From contig JAEWYA010000124.1 of the NCBI GenBank assembly GCA_023395775.1, positions 1 through 5,225 on the forward strand: DNA of 5,225 nt, in the 5' to 3' direction. Made by a program: the position numbers and the translations under genes. The notes below the pieces were generated by a model. It was not told the origin of the DNA. It saw only the letters and a program-made list of their open reading frames with translations, and searched no databases. The stretch comes from Bacillota bacterium. GTDB taxonomy: Bacteria; Bacillota; Clostridia; Oscillospirales; Oscillospiraceae. Shown piece by piece: positions 1 to 5,225 of the stretch. The stretch's first letter is position 1; each line of letters opens with the position of its first letter.

Positions 1-344
1 ATAAGCGGGGGGGCGGTTGCCTTGTCTGACCCGCTGCCCCCATCCGGCAGACCGCCGTGGTGCCCGGCGATGGCAAAGGCGGCGGGCAGGTTGCCCGGCT
101 CGGCCTTCAGCGCCTGCTGAGCTCCGGCGGTGGAGTGGTCACAGCCTATTCCGTCACGCAGCAGGTGGTTTTGAAATTCCACGGAGAATTTTCCTATGTC
201 GTGGAGCATTCCGACATAGAAGGCCTCATCCCCTGCGCCGAACGAAGCGCCGAATTGCTGAGCCAGATTTGCTGTACCCTCTAAATGTTCTTTTACAGTT
301 TGAACGTTCTCTCGATCCTCCGAAATATGTGCCAAAAACTCCAT
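1..344 (-). CDS. cas3: CRISPR-associated Cas3, N-terminal HD nuclease domain (partial, runs off left edge)
   Basis: The first 114 codons of a gene that continues past position 1. Cas3 is the nuclease-helicase recruited by type I Cascade to nick and degrade target DNA; the HD domain cuts single-stranded DNA with bound metal. All expected HD motifs are visible: H20 in VKEHLEGTA, H48-D49 in LLHDIGK-like MLHDIGK (46-52), D69-H70-S71 followed by TAGAQ, and H95-H96 in IAGHHGGLPDGG (92-103). The opening FLAHISED and this motif set match Cas3 of subtype I-C best; subtype is inference. The start is ATG at 344, with AAAGGAG (353-359) 8 bases upstream and a promoter at 412-439. In I-C loci cas3 is usually the first gene, so cas5, cas8c, cas7, cas4, cas1, cas2 and the array would be expected leftwards. 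The helicase part is outside the window, so a stand-alone Cas3'' cannot be excluded. Confidence 0.9.
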   Translation of the reverse strand, partial: MEFLAHISEDRENVQTVKEHLEGTANLAQQFGASFGAGDEAFYVGMLHDIGKFSVEFQNHLLRDGIGCDHSTAGAQQALKAEPGNLPAAFAIAGHHGGLPDGGSGSDKATAPPL

Positions 345-411
345 CCGTGTGACTCCTTTCACAGAGAACAGCGCAATCCCAAAGCACGACCATAAAATCC
401 ATTATTTTCTA

Positions 412-439
412 ATTATAGCATGGCTTCATTATATTTCAA
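412..439 (-). promoter_or_regulatory. Sigma-A promoter of the cas3 operon
   Basis: On the minus strand TTGAAA (434-439) and a perfect TATAAT (412-417) are separated by 16 bases. Transcription should start near 405, giving a leader of about 60 bases before the cas3 ATG at 344. A second TATAAT (428-433) overlaps but has no matching -35 box. The site lies between the upstream terminator and cas3, which supports independent expression of the cas operon. It is recognised by consensus only. Confidence 0.65.
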
Positions 440-516
440 TAAGTGGAGCACCGTACTTTTTTACTTTTATCGGTATAAAATGTGGAAAAGGTTTCTGTTA
501 TAATTTCTAAAGCGTG

Positions 517-567
517 TATAAAAAGGAGCAGCAGTTCTGACCTTTAGGCCAAAACTGCTGCTCCTTT
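517..567 (-). terminator. Strong rho-independent terminator, minus strand
   Basis: A perfect 15-bp stem (522-536 with 553-567) encloses a further 6-bp stem with a TAAA loop. On the minus-strand RNA the inner stem (UUGGCC with GGUCAG) closes with two G-U wobbles; on the plus-strand RNA the same positions become A-C mismatches, so the hairpin is best formed by minus-strand transcripts. It is followed on that strand by five T residues (520-524) and then ATA. It would end read-through from the chemoreceptor and the deacetylase remnant before the cas3 promoter. The stem overlaps the last codons of the remnant reading frame. Confidence 0.85.
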
Positions 568-951
568 GATAGCAAGTCGTACACGTTTTACTCCAACTGA
601 GTGGAGTGTTTCAACATCCCATTGGATGGGCTCCAACCCATAATCCCGCACGGTACAGATGACATGGTTGTCGTATTCTCCGTAAGGACAGCGGATCAGC
701 GTTGGCCGCACGCCGGTGACAGCCTCGATTTTGTCGCAGCTCTCCTTCAGGTCGGCCGTGATCTGCTCAGCGGACAGGGAGTTATAGTGGTCATGGTGGG
801 CGGAGTGGCTCATGACCTCGTGTCCCGCGTCGTGCAAAGCCTTAACGGACTCCGGATATTTTTCTGCCCAGTCGCCCACTACAAAAAAAGTGGCCTTCAC
901 ATTGTACGATCCCAGAGTATCAATGAGCGTTTGCGTGTCCTCGTTCCCCCA
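544..951 (-). pseudogene. Polysaccharide deacetylase (NodB domain) remnant, truncated at both ends
   Basis: The frame is open from just after a stop at 985-987 to TAA at 544-546. From WGNEDTQTLID (starting at 951) through KATFFVVGDW, AGHEVMSHS, TGVRPTLIRCPYGEYDN and PIQWDVETL (ending near 604) it reads as the core of a clostridial polysaccharide deacetylase, enzymes that remove acetyl groups from cell-surface peptidoglycan or chitin-like glycans. Retained: the H-S-x-x-H metal motif (in SHSAHH) and the R-x-P-Y-G motif. Lost: the signal/anchor region, the catalytic Asp of motif 1 (normally just before WGNED), and everything after WDV-E-T-L, including the D-W and L-x-H motifs. The 19 residues after the break resemble nothing in the family. 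There is no start codon with a ribosome binding site; the GTG at 900 is internal. About 116 of the usual 200-300 residues remain, so it is judged non-functional. Confidence 0.75.
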
Positions 952-1001
952 CGGTGATGGAAGTATGCGGCAATTTCGTCGCCGTTACGCCGAGTGGGCA
1001 G

Positions 1002-2807
1002 TCAGTATTTTCCGCCAATAGGAGTGGAAATGTCCTCTGGCGCGGCGCAGGTTTTGGTTTCGGCAGGAGCCGAATCGGAATGCGCGGAAACGCTGTCCCG
1101 ATCCCGGAGCTGGAACCGGGAGATCAGGTCCTGCATGGTGACGGACTGTGCGGTCAGCTCTTCGCTGGCGGCCGCGCTCTCCTCGGCGGTGGCGGCATTG
1201 TTCTGTACCACCGCCGAAATCTGCTCCACGCCCTTGTTGATTTGAGCAGTGGACTCCGCCTGCTCCTGAGAGGCTATGGCGATCTTGTCGATCAAAGAGA
1301 CGGCTTCCGCCGTGACTGCGGCGGTCCTGGTTAAAGAGGCGGCGGTCTGATCCACAATTTCGGAGCCGGTGTTAACGGCCTGAATGGTCTCTTCGATCAA
1401 TGCGGAGGTGCTCTTAGCCGCCTCAGCGGATTTTCCGGCCAGATTTCGCACCTCGTCCGCGACAACGGCGAAGCCCTTGCCGGCCTCCCCGGCCCGGGCA
1501 GCCTCCACGGCGGCGTTCAGTGCAAGGATATTCGTCTGGAACGCGATGTCGTCGATGACCTTGATAATCTTCGAGATCTCGGAGGACTTCGTGATAATGT
1601 TCTGCATGGCGGAGACCATTTCCTGCATCTGGTCGGTGCTGATCTGCAGCTCTTTTCCGGCAATGTCGGCTTTCTCGTGAGCGGACTGTGCGTTTTGCGC
1701 GTTCCGCTGAATCTGATCGGCTGTTTCGGCGATGGAGGAGGACAACTCCTCGACGGAACTGGCCTGCTGGGCAGCGCCCTGAGAGAGCGCCTGCGCGCCG
1801 TCCGACACCTGCTCCGCGCCGCTGTGGACCTGCTGAGCGGACTCGTTGATCCGCAGAATCGTGGAGTTCAAATTTTCCAGAAGCGCCGTCATGTTGTCCT
1901 TCAGCTTTTTGAATTGGCCGGCATACTCCATGTGGAGCTGGACGCGCAGATCGCTGTTGGCTACATGATAGAGGACGTCGGAAACTTCATCAATATACCC
2001 CTGGTAATTGACCAGCTGCCTGATGGTGAGGTTAAAGGCCTTTGCAAGTTCTCCCACCTCGTCTCTGGAATGAACGGAGAGTTCCACATTGAAGTCGCCG
2101 TCGGCAATCCGCTGTGCGGCGTGGGCAATTTTTTTAACAGGTTTTGAGATACCGCCGCCAATAAAGATGGTGACCACGCCGACGGCAAGCAGTACCAAAA
2201 CGGTCAGGATCACCATGGAACGGATGGCAGTGGCTAAGCCATCGTTCAGGATTGTGTTGACGGAGTCCATGGATACGCCCACAAAATAAGCGCCGATGTT
2301 CTGACCGGCACTGTCCTGAAGCGGAACATACGCGGTCATGTACGCGGAACCGAGAATGTCGGCCTCACCGAAGAAGGACTGACCTGCCGTAAGGGCTTGA
2401 TAGGCGCTCCCCGACGTGTCCAGCTCCGTTCCGACGGCCCGTTCCCCGCTGGCGTCCTTAATGCTTGTAAGCGTTCTGGTATAGCTGCTCCCATTTTTGG
2501 TGAACACCGTGGCGACCACGTTCACCTCCTGGGACAGCCGGTCGATGTAATCGTATTTTCCCTCAATGGACTTGCCGTTGGAGCCGACCAACTCTCCGGC
2601 GCTGTTCAAACTGAGCGCTCCGAACTGCTCCTGCAGATAGAGTTCAAGCATGTTGGCGGCACCCTCCAGCCTGCCCTCAACCTGAGTATGCACGATGGAG
2701 TCAGTGACGCGGAAGCTCTCTATAACCCCAATTGCCCCAATCGAAGCCGACGAGGCGATTACCAGAGCAAGGATGACCACAATCAGTCGTGTTTTTAAAC
2801 TTTTCAT
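1002..2807 (-). CDS. Methyl-accepting chemotaxis protein with periplasmic-type Cache sensor
   Basis: A complete 601-residue transmembrane chemoreceptor that senses an outside ligand and controls CheA kinase through CheW. A first membrane helix (about 7-29) is followed by an extracellular single-Cache-like domain (about 31-193), which contains VATVFTKNGSSYTRTLTS (98-115), the GTELD segment (126-130) and IGAYFVGVSMD (171-181). A second membrane helix is at about 197-219. Then come a HAMP domain (about 220-268), a second HAMP-like unit (about 271-316), and a long coiled-coil signalling domain with the conserved hairpin tip IDDIAFQTNILALNAAVEAA (418-437) continuing to DEVRNLA (451-457). Candidate methylation stretches are near 349-361 and 537-551. 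There is no C-terminal CheR-tethering pentapeptide. The ATG at 2807 has AGGAG (2817-2821) at good spacing. It lies 88 bases downstream of the HD-GYP gene with no terminator between. The ligand cannot be told from sequence. Confidence 0.95.
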   Translation of the reverse strand: MKSLKTRLIVVILALVIASSASIGAIGVIESFRVTDSIVHTQVEGRLEGAANMLELYLQEQFGALSLNSAGELVGSNGKSIEGKYDYIDRLSQEVNVVATVFTKNGSSYTRTLTSIKDASGERAVGTELDTSGSAYQALTAGQSFFGEADILGSAYMTAYVPLQDSAGQNIGAYFVGVSMDSVNTILNDGLATAIRSMVILTVLVLLAVGVVTIFIGGGISKPVKKIAHAAQRIADGDFNVELSVHSRDEVGELAKAFNLTIRQLVNYQGYIDEVSDVLYHVANSDLRVQLHMEYAGQFKKLKDNMTALLENLNSTILRINESAQQVHSGAEQVSDGAQALSQGAAQQASSVEELSSSIAETADQIQRNAQNAQSAHEKADIAGKELQISTDQMQEMVSAMQNIITKSSEISKIIKVIDDIAFQTNILALNAAVEAARAGEAGKGFAVVADEVRNLAGKSAEAAKSTSALIEETIQAVNTGSEIVDQTAASLTRTAAVTAEAVSLIDKIAIASQEQAESTAQINKGVEQISAVVQNNAATAEESAAASEELTAQSVTMQDLISRFQLRDRDSVSAHSDSAPAETKTCAAPEDISTPIGGKY

Positions 2808-2836
2808 CAGATAAATCTCCTATTGCTTCTGTGCTG

Positions 2837-2863
2837 GAGTCGGAATATTCTCAAGCTAGTTTA
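2837..2863 (-). promoter_or_regulatory. Candidate sigma-D (sigma-28 type) promoter for the chemoreceptor
   Basis: On the minus strand TAAA (2860-2863) is followed after exactly 15 bases by TCCGACTC (2837-2844). The flagellar/chemotaxis sigma-D consensus is TAAA-N15-GCCGATAT, so the -35 box, the spacing and the CCGA core agree, while the last three bases and the first base of the -10 box do not. The predicted start near 2830 gives a leader of about 22 bases, enough for the ribosome binding site at 2817-2821. A chemoreceptor is a typical sigma-D target. The site is short and the match partial, so this is a suggestion. Confidence 0.35.
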
Positions 2864-2895
2864 CCAGTGCGATGGGCGTAAAAGAAATTGAATCA

Positions 2896-3957
2896 TCAGG
2901 CGACACCGCTTATGATGACGTTCAGATAACTGAAATCGTCCCTCAGTGAGATTTCAAAAGGCTTTACCGCTACGCCGCCCTGCTGGTAGATGCGAACCTT
3001 GGGGCGCAGGCAGTACGAGGCGTAGTTCTTGACGACCAGCCCGATCCAGCCGTTGCTCAAAGCCACGGAGGTACCCACGGGATACGGAGCGATCTTTTTG
3101 GTGAAGGCGTTGACAGCCTCCGGGTCAAACAGGGTTCCGGAGCTGGCCATAACGTATTCCACCCCCTCGCTGGGCGGCAGAGCTTTTCGGTAGGGACGCT
3201 CGGAGATCAGCGCATCGTACACGTCCGCCACGGCGGTGATCCGTCCATACAGGGAAATCTCAGTGCCGCGCTTTTTCAAGGGATAGCCCGAGCCGTCATA
3301 CCGCTCGTGGTGCTCCAGAATAGGTCTGCAATTCCGCGGGGGAAGCCGGTATTCCGCCATGATATAGTCGTACCCCACACGGGAATGAGTTTTTACCTGA
3401 TCAAATTCTTCCTGCGTCAGCGGTCCGGTCTTCTGGATAATCCCTTTGCTGATAAATACCTTTCCAATGTCATGCAGCAGAGCGCCGCAGCCCAGAGCCA
3501 CCAAATCGCCGACCGGAAAATTCATGGCGATCCCCAAGACGATGGCCAATACCGCCACATTGAGAGAATGAGAGTAGGTATAGCTGTCAAAGCTGCACAG
3601 GTCCAGTATGTTCACCATCACGTCCCGGGAAGCGGAAAGCTCTTGCACGATTCGTTCCACCTGGGCGGAAATATCGACCGGGCGGGCGCTTTTGCCGCCC
3701 TGCTGGGCGGTGGTGATGATTTTGCGGATTCCCTTCATGGTTTCCATGCGCAGCTCATCGCTGATTATATCGATGACCTCGATGTCCTGTGACAGGTCAT
3801 CGTCGATGTAGGCGCCGGAATATCCGCTGCGCTGGATTCCGTCAATATACATTTGGTTCAGCGTGATTCCGCTGGACAGCATGGTGTTGGTACCCCGATA
3901 CAAGGGCTTTGCCAGCCGCATACCTTCACGCAGACAATTTGCCGCTACGAATCTCAT
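2896..3957 (-). CDS. HD-GYP domain cyclic di-GMP phosphodiesterase
   Basis: A complete 353-residue cytosolic protein predicted to hydrolyse the second messenger cyclic di-GMP to pGpG or GMP, thereby favouring motility over attachment. The N-terminal part (about 1-110, beginning RFVAANCLREGM) is the usual clostridial leader region. The HD-GYP domain covers about 115-290: H130 in YTYSHSLNV, H162-D163 in HDIGK (162-166), H191, H216-H217-E218 in EHHERYDGSGYP (215-226), D245 in ADVYDAL and RPYR (254-257). Every metal-binding residue and the GYP loop are present, so an active enzyme is expected. Residue 126, four before H130, is Tyr rather than Glu, which hints at a two-metal rather than three-metal centre (inference). 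The C-terminal 60 residues form the small all-beta tail common in this group. No receiver, PAS or membrane segment is seen. The ATG at 3957 has AAAAGGAG (3963-3970) 5 bases upstream. It is first in a likely operon with the chemoreceptor. Confidence 0.93.
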   Translation of the reverse strand: MRFVAANCLREGMRLAKPLYRGTNTMLSSGITLNQMYIDGIQRSGYSGAYIDDDLSQDIEVIDIISDELRMETMKGIRKIITTAQQGGKSARPVDISAQVERIVQELSASRDVMVNILDLCSFDSYTYSHSLNVAVLAIVLGIAMNFPVGDLVALGCGALLHDIGKVFISKGIIQKTGPLTQEEFDQVKTHSRVGYDYIMAEYRLPPRNCRPILEHHERYDGSGYPLKKRGTEISLYGRITAVADVYDALISERPYRKALPPSEGVEYVMASSGTLFDPEAVNAFTKKIAPYPVGTSVALSNGWIGLVVKNYASYCLRPKVRIYQQGGVAVKPFEISLRDDFSYLNVIISGVA

Positions 3958-4071
3958 CGTGACTCCTTTTCATTATGGCCGCGACCAGTCAGTGCTTCAC
4001 TGTAATAAAATGCCGCCCCGCAGAACCATCCCGAAGAGTTCGAAAAGGAAGGGCTTGGCCAACAAAAGCGA

Positions 4072-4127
4072 TTGACATTTGTTCCATTAATCGACAAGAT
4101 TATATATTTAATAATATAAAATGTCAA
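4072..4127. repeat. Inverted repeat around the HD-GYP promoter
   Basis: TTGACATTT (4072-4080) and its exact complement AAATGTCAA (4119-4127) are separated by 38 bases. The right arm carries the -35 box of the minus-strand promoter; the left arm would fall at about +12 to +20 of that transcript. The interior shows little further symmetry. Possible roles are a bipartite operator, part of a recombination site, or chance in AT-rich DNA. Confidence 0.45.
4099..4127 (-). promoter_or_regulatory. Consensus sigma-A promoter of the HD-GYP/chemoreceptor unit
   Basis: On the minus strand a perfect TTGACA (4122-4127), a 17-base spacer and a perfect TATAAT (4099-4104). The predicted start is near 4092, giving a leader of about 135 bases before the HD-GYP ATG. 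A full consensus with ideal spacing predicts strong transcription unless repressed. The -35 box lies in one arm of a 9-bp inverted repeat described separately. Confidence 0.8.
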
Positions 4128-4301
4128 ATAATCCTAAAGTCGATGCCAAAATTTGAGATTTGTACCTTTCTCCCTGCAAAAGAACTGGAAAGCGTTTTTG
4201 CGGCGGGAATTACGCGCCATTCCTGGCCTGTACCGGCACTGCCCTGCATGTCCTGCCCCGCATTCGCATAAAATGGAACAGCTGATGAAAGGAGGCGGCG
4301 C
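4128..4301. other. Probable boundary between host genes and integrative element
   Basis: This gap separates the minus-strand HD-GYP promoter from the plus-strand recombinase module. Composition changes from very AT-rich (about 4070-4170) to GC-rich. No convincing plus-strand promoter is seen before the small ORF; the TTGACA at 4072 has no acceptable -10 at 16-18 bases, and the ATAAAAT near 4267-4273 has no -35. In Tn4451-like elements the recombinase sits next to the element end and its promoter is formed at the circle joint, so an attachment site here is plausible. The exact crossover cannot be read from one end. Confidence 0.35.
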
Positions 4302-4305
4302 ATGA
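4138..4305 (+). other. Open frame ending in a 4-base ATGA overlap with the small ORF (possible truncated gene tail)
   Basis: A frame open from the stop at 4135-4137 to TGA at 4303-4305. It encodes SLQKNWKAFLRRELRAIPG, a Cys-x-x-Cys segment (HCPACPAPHSHK) and ends KMEQLMKGGGA. Its stop overlaps the ATG of the next ORF (ATGA at 4302-4305), an arrangement typical of translationally coupled genes. No ATG or ribosome binding site is found; only a TTG at 4153 could start it. It could be the 3' end of an element gene cut off at the element boundary, or a chance open frame. No family is recognised. Confidence 0.25.
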
Positions 4306-4436
4306 GCGAAGCAGAACGGGAATTCAGGGAGGAACTCCCCACCGACGGAATGCAGGTCGTACGCAGGTATGAGGGCGAGACCACGGCGGAAGCTTTGGTC
4401 CTGAGCCTCATCCGGGCGCACGAGCAGCACGTTTGA
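4302..4436 (+). CDS. Small charged protein (44 aa) upstream of the serine recombinase
   Basis: ATG at 4302 with AAAGGAGG (4288-4295) 6 bases upstream, a textbook ribosome binding site that supports the start; TGA at 4434-4436. The 44-residue product is acidic and basic throughout (MSEAEREFREELPTDG at the start) and ends in a probable helix TTAEALVLSLIRAHEQHV (27-44). There are no cysteines or membrane segments. It lies 34 bases before the recombinase on the same strand, so the two are probably co-transcribed. Its position resembles small accessory ORFs such as tnpW next to large serine recombinases in Clostridia transposons of the Tn4451 type. The helix near the end is loosely similar to that group, but the match is too weak to name it. 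Function is unknown. Confidence 0.65.
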   Translation: MSEAEREFREELPTDGMQVVRRYEGETTAEALVLSLIRAHEQHV

Positions 4437-4454
4437 GCAGGATGCGCGCCGCAG

Positions 4455-4462
4455 AAGGGAGG
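4455..4462 (+). promoter_or_regulatory. Ribosome binding site fixing the GTG start of the recombinase
   Basis: AAGGGAGG lies 8 bases before GTG at 4471. The in-frame sequence upstream has no ATG, and the ATG at 4442 is in another frame that stops early, so the GTG is chosen. It places the catalytic serine at residue 20, near its usual place in the family. Confidence 0.75.
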
Positions 4463-4470
4463 GACTGCCT

Positions 4471-5225
4471 GTGGAAAGAGACGAAACCTCAAAAAAAGTC
4501 TGGAAAACGGCGCTGTACTGCCGCCTGTCGCGGGAGGACGGCGACCGGCCGGAGAGCGACAGCATCGGCAATCAGCGCCGCCTGCTGACGGAATACGCGC
4601 AGGCCCGGCCGGAGCTTGCGGTGCAAGACTGCTACATAGACGACGGCTACACGGGCACCAACTTTAACCGTCCCGCTTTCCAGCGGATGCTGCGGGATAT
4701 TGAGGCCGGGAGAATAGACTGCGTTCTGGTAAAGGACCTGTCTCGCTTTGGACGGGATTATATCGACGCTGGTCGGTATTTGGAGCGCTGGCTGCCGGCG
4801 CACGGCGCACGGTTTGTGGCAGTGACAGACGACATCGACAGCAGCCGCGGCGCGTATGACATGACCGTGCCGCTGAAAAACCTGTTCAACGCGCAGTATG
4901 CCAGAGACATCTCCATGAAGGTGAAGAGCGCCCTGCATACCAAGCAGCGCAGGGGCGAGTTTATCGGCGCGTTCTCCAGCTACGGTTATCTGAAGGACCC
5001 GAAAAACCGCAACCATCTGGTGGTCGATCCGGTGGCCGCGGAGGTGGTGCGGCAAATATTCGCCCTGTTTGAGGAGGGGCACGGCAAGATCGGAATTGCA
5101 AAAATTCTGAACGGGGAGGGCGTCCCGTGCCCCAGCGTGTACAAGCGGCTGATGGGGGAGCGGTACCGCAACAGCAGCCGACTGGAGCGCACCACCTATT
5201 GGACCTATGCCACCATCCACCGCAT
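4471..5225 (+). CDS. Large serine recombinase of an integrative element (partial, runs off right edge)
   Basis: The first 251 codons of a gene continuing past the window. Large serine recombinases integrate and excise mobile elements between attP and attB by a double-strand cleavage and subunit rotation mechanism. The N-terminal resolvase-like catalytic domain (about 11-155) has YCRLS (16-20) with nucleophile S20, R18, the SIGNQ segment (31-35), YIDDGYTGTNFNRPAF (55-70) and VLVKDLSRFGRDY (85-97) with catalytic arginines R92 and R95. A long helix follows (about 141-162, beginning AQYARDIS). The recombinase DNA-binding domain begins near 165 (GAFSSYGYLKDP, then VVDPVAAEVVRQIFALFEEG and IAKILNGEGVPCP). 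It is of the TnpX/TndX type found in Clostridia transposons. Full-length relatives are about 450-700 residues, so about half or more is missing. The catalytic residues seen are intact. Confidence 0.92.
   Translation, partial: MERDETSKKVWKTALYCRLSREDGDRPESDSIGNQRRLLTEYAQARPELAVQDCYIDDGYTGTNFNRPAFQRMLRDIEAGRIDCVLVKDLSRFGRDYIDAGRYLERWLPAHGARFVAVTDDIDSSRGAYDMTVPLKNLFNAQYARDISMKVKSALHTKQRRGEFIGAFSSYGYLKDPKNRNHLVVDPVAAEVVRQIFALFEEGHGKIGIAKILNGEGVPCPSVYKRLMGERYRNSSRLERTTYWTYATIHR

Noticed and set aside
17..352. Plus-strand frames (111 and 75 residues) at the left edge
   Set aside because: They are shadows of the minus-strand cas3 start, which has the HD motifs, promoter and ribosome binding site.
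981..995. CGCCG-TTA-CGCCG near the chemoreceptor stop as a terminator
   Set aside because: It is a direct repeat, not an inverted one, and no T tract follows.
1677..2147. 156-residue plus-strand frame, with others at 954-1334 and 2397-2798
   Set aside because: They mirror the chemoreceptor coding sequence, lack ribosome binding sites and encode no recognisable domain.
3307..3792. 161-residue plus-strand frame
   Set aside because: It is antisense to the HD-GYP domain core, whose motifs are intact.
345..3970. Shared AAAGGAGTCAC before both cas3 and the HD-GYP gene
   Set aside because: It is largely Shine-Dalgarno consensus, so the extra shared bases are weak evidence for common regulation.
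3958..4092. c-di-GMP riboswitch in the HD-GYP leader
   Set aside because: The conserved aptamer segments of the known c-di-GMP classes are not visible by eye.
4143..4271. 42-residue plus-strand frame beginning MPKFEICTF
   Set aside because: There is no ribosome binding site and it overlaps the competing frame that ends in the ATGA coupling; it may also span the element boundary.
4134..4571. Minus-strand frames (145 and 122 residues)
   Set aside because: They run antisense across the small ORF and the recombinase start with no initiation signal or family match.
4489..5220. 243-residue open frame on the minus strand
   Set aside because: It is antisense to the recombinase, whose plus-strand product has full catalytic motifs; the minus product has no recognisable family features.
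1..5225. CRISPR array, tRNA or rRNA genes
   Set aside because: No regularly spaced repeats and no cloverleaf or rRNA-like sequence were found; the array, if any, is outside the window.

Overview
The window looks like a chromosomal segment from a low-to-mid GC Clostridia member (Oscillospiraceae or Lachnospiraceae style, probably a gut anaerobe). The basis is strong AAAGGAG ribosome binding sites, consensus sigma-A promoters in AT-rich gaps, a clostridial HD-GYP protein, a clostridial Cache chemoreceptor, a clostridial-type polysaccharide deacetylase remnant and a large serine recombinase of the kind carried by Clostridia integrative elements. The taxonomic call is inference; no rRNA or species marker is present.

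Layout, left to right. (1) Positions 1-344, minus strand: the first 114 codons of a Cas3 HD-nuclease gene, cut by the window edge, with its own promoter (412-439) and ribosome binding site. The rest of a type I CRISPR-Cas operon, most likely subtype I-C, is expected to lie to the left. (2) Positions 345-543: intergenic; it holds the cas3 promoter and the end of a strong minus-strand terminator hairpin (517-567). (3) Positions 544-951, minus strand: a decayed polysaccharide deacetylase, only the core of the NodB domain, missing both ends. (4) Positions 1002-2807, minus strand: an intact methyl-accepting chemotaxis protein. (5) Positions 2896-3957, minus strand: an intact HD-GYP c-di-GMP phosphodiesterase. 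It lies upstream of the chemoreceptor and is served by a near-perfect sigma-A promoter at 4099-4127. (6) Positions 4302-5225, plus strand: a 44-residue ORF followed by the N-terminal 251 codons of a large serine recombinase with a GTG start. This marks the edge of an integrative element running off to the right.

How they work together: the HD-GYP and chemoreceptor genes form a plausible two-gene motility/c-di-GMP transcription unit, possibly with an extra sigma-D-like promoter for the chemoreceptor. Read-through would cross the deacetylase remnant and stop at the 517-567 hairpin, which insulates the cas operon. The recombinase module is divergent from this unit and has no convincing promoter of its own in the window, as expected for elements whose recombinase is switched on when the circular form joins its ends. 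No CRISPR array, tRNA, rRNA or recognisable riboswitch was found. The window has no clearly novel system; the points most worth a second look are the cas3 edge, the element boundary at about 4130-4300 and the deacetylase remnant with its terminator.
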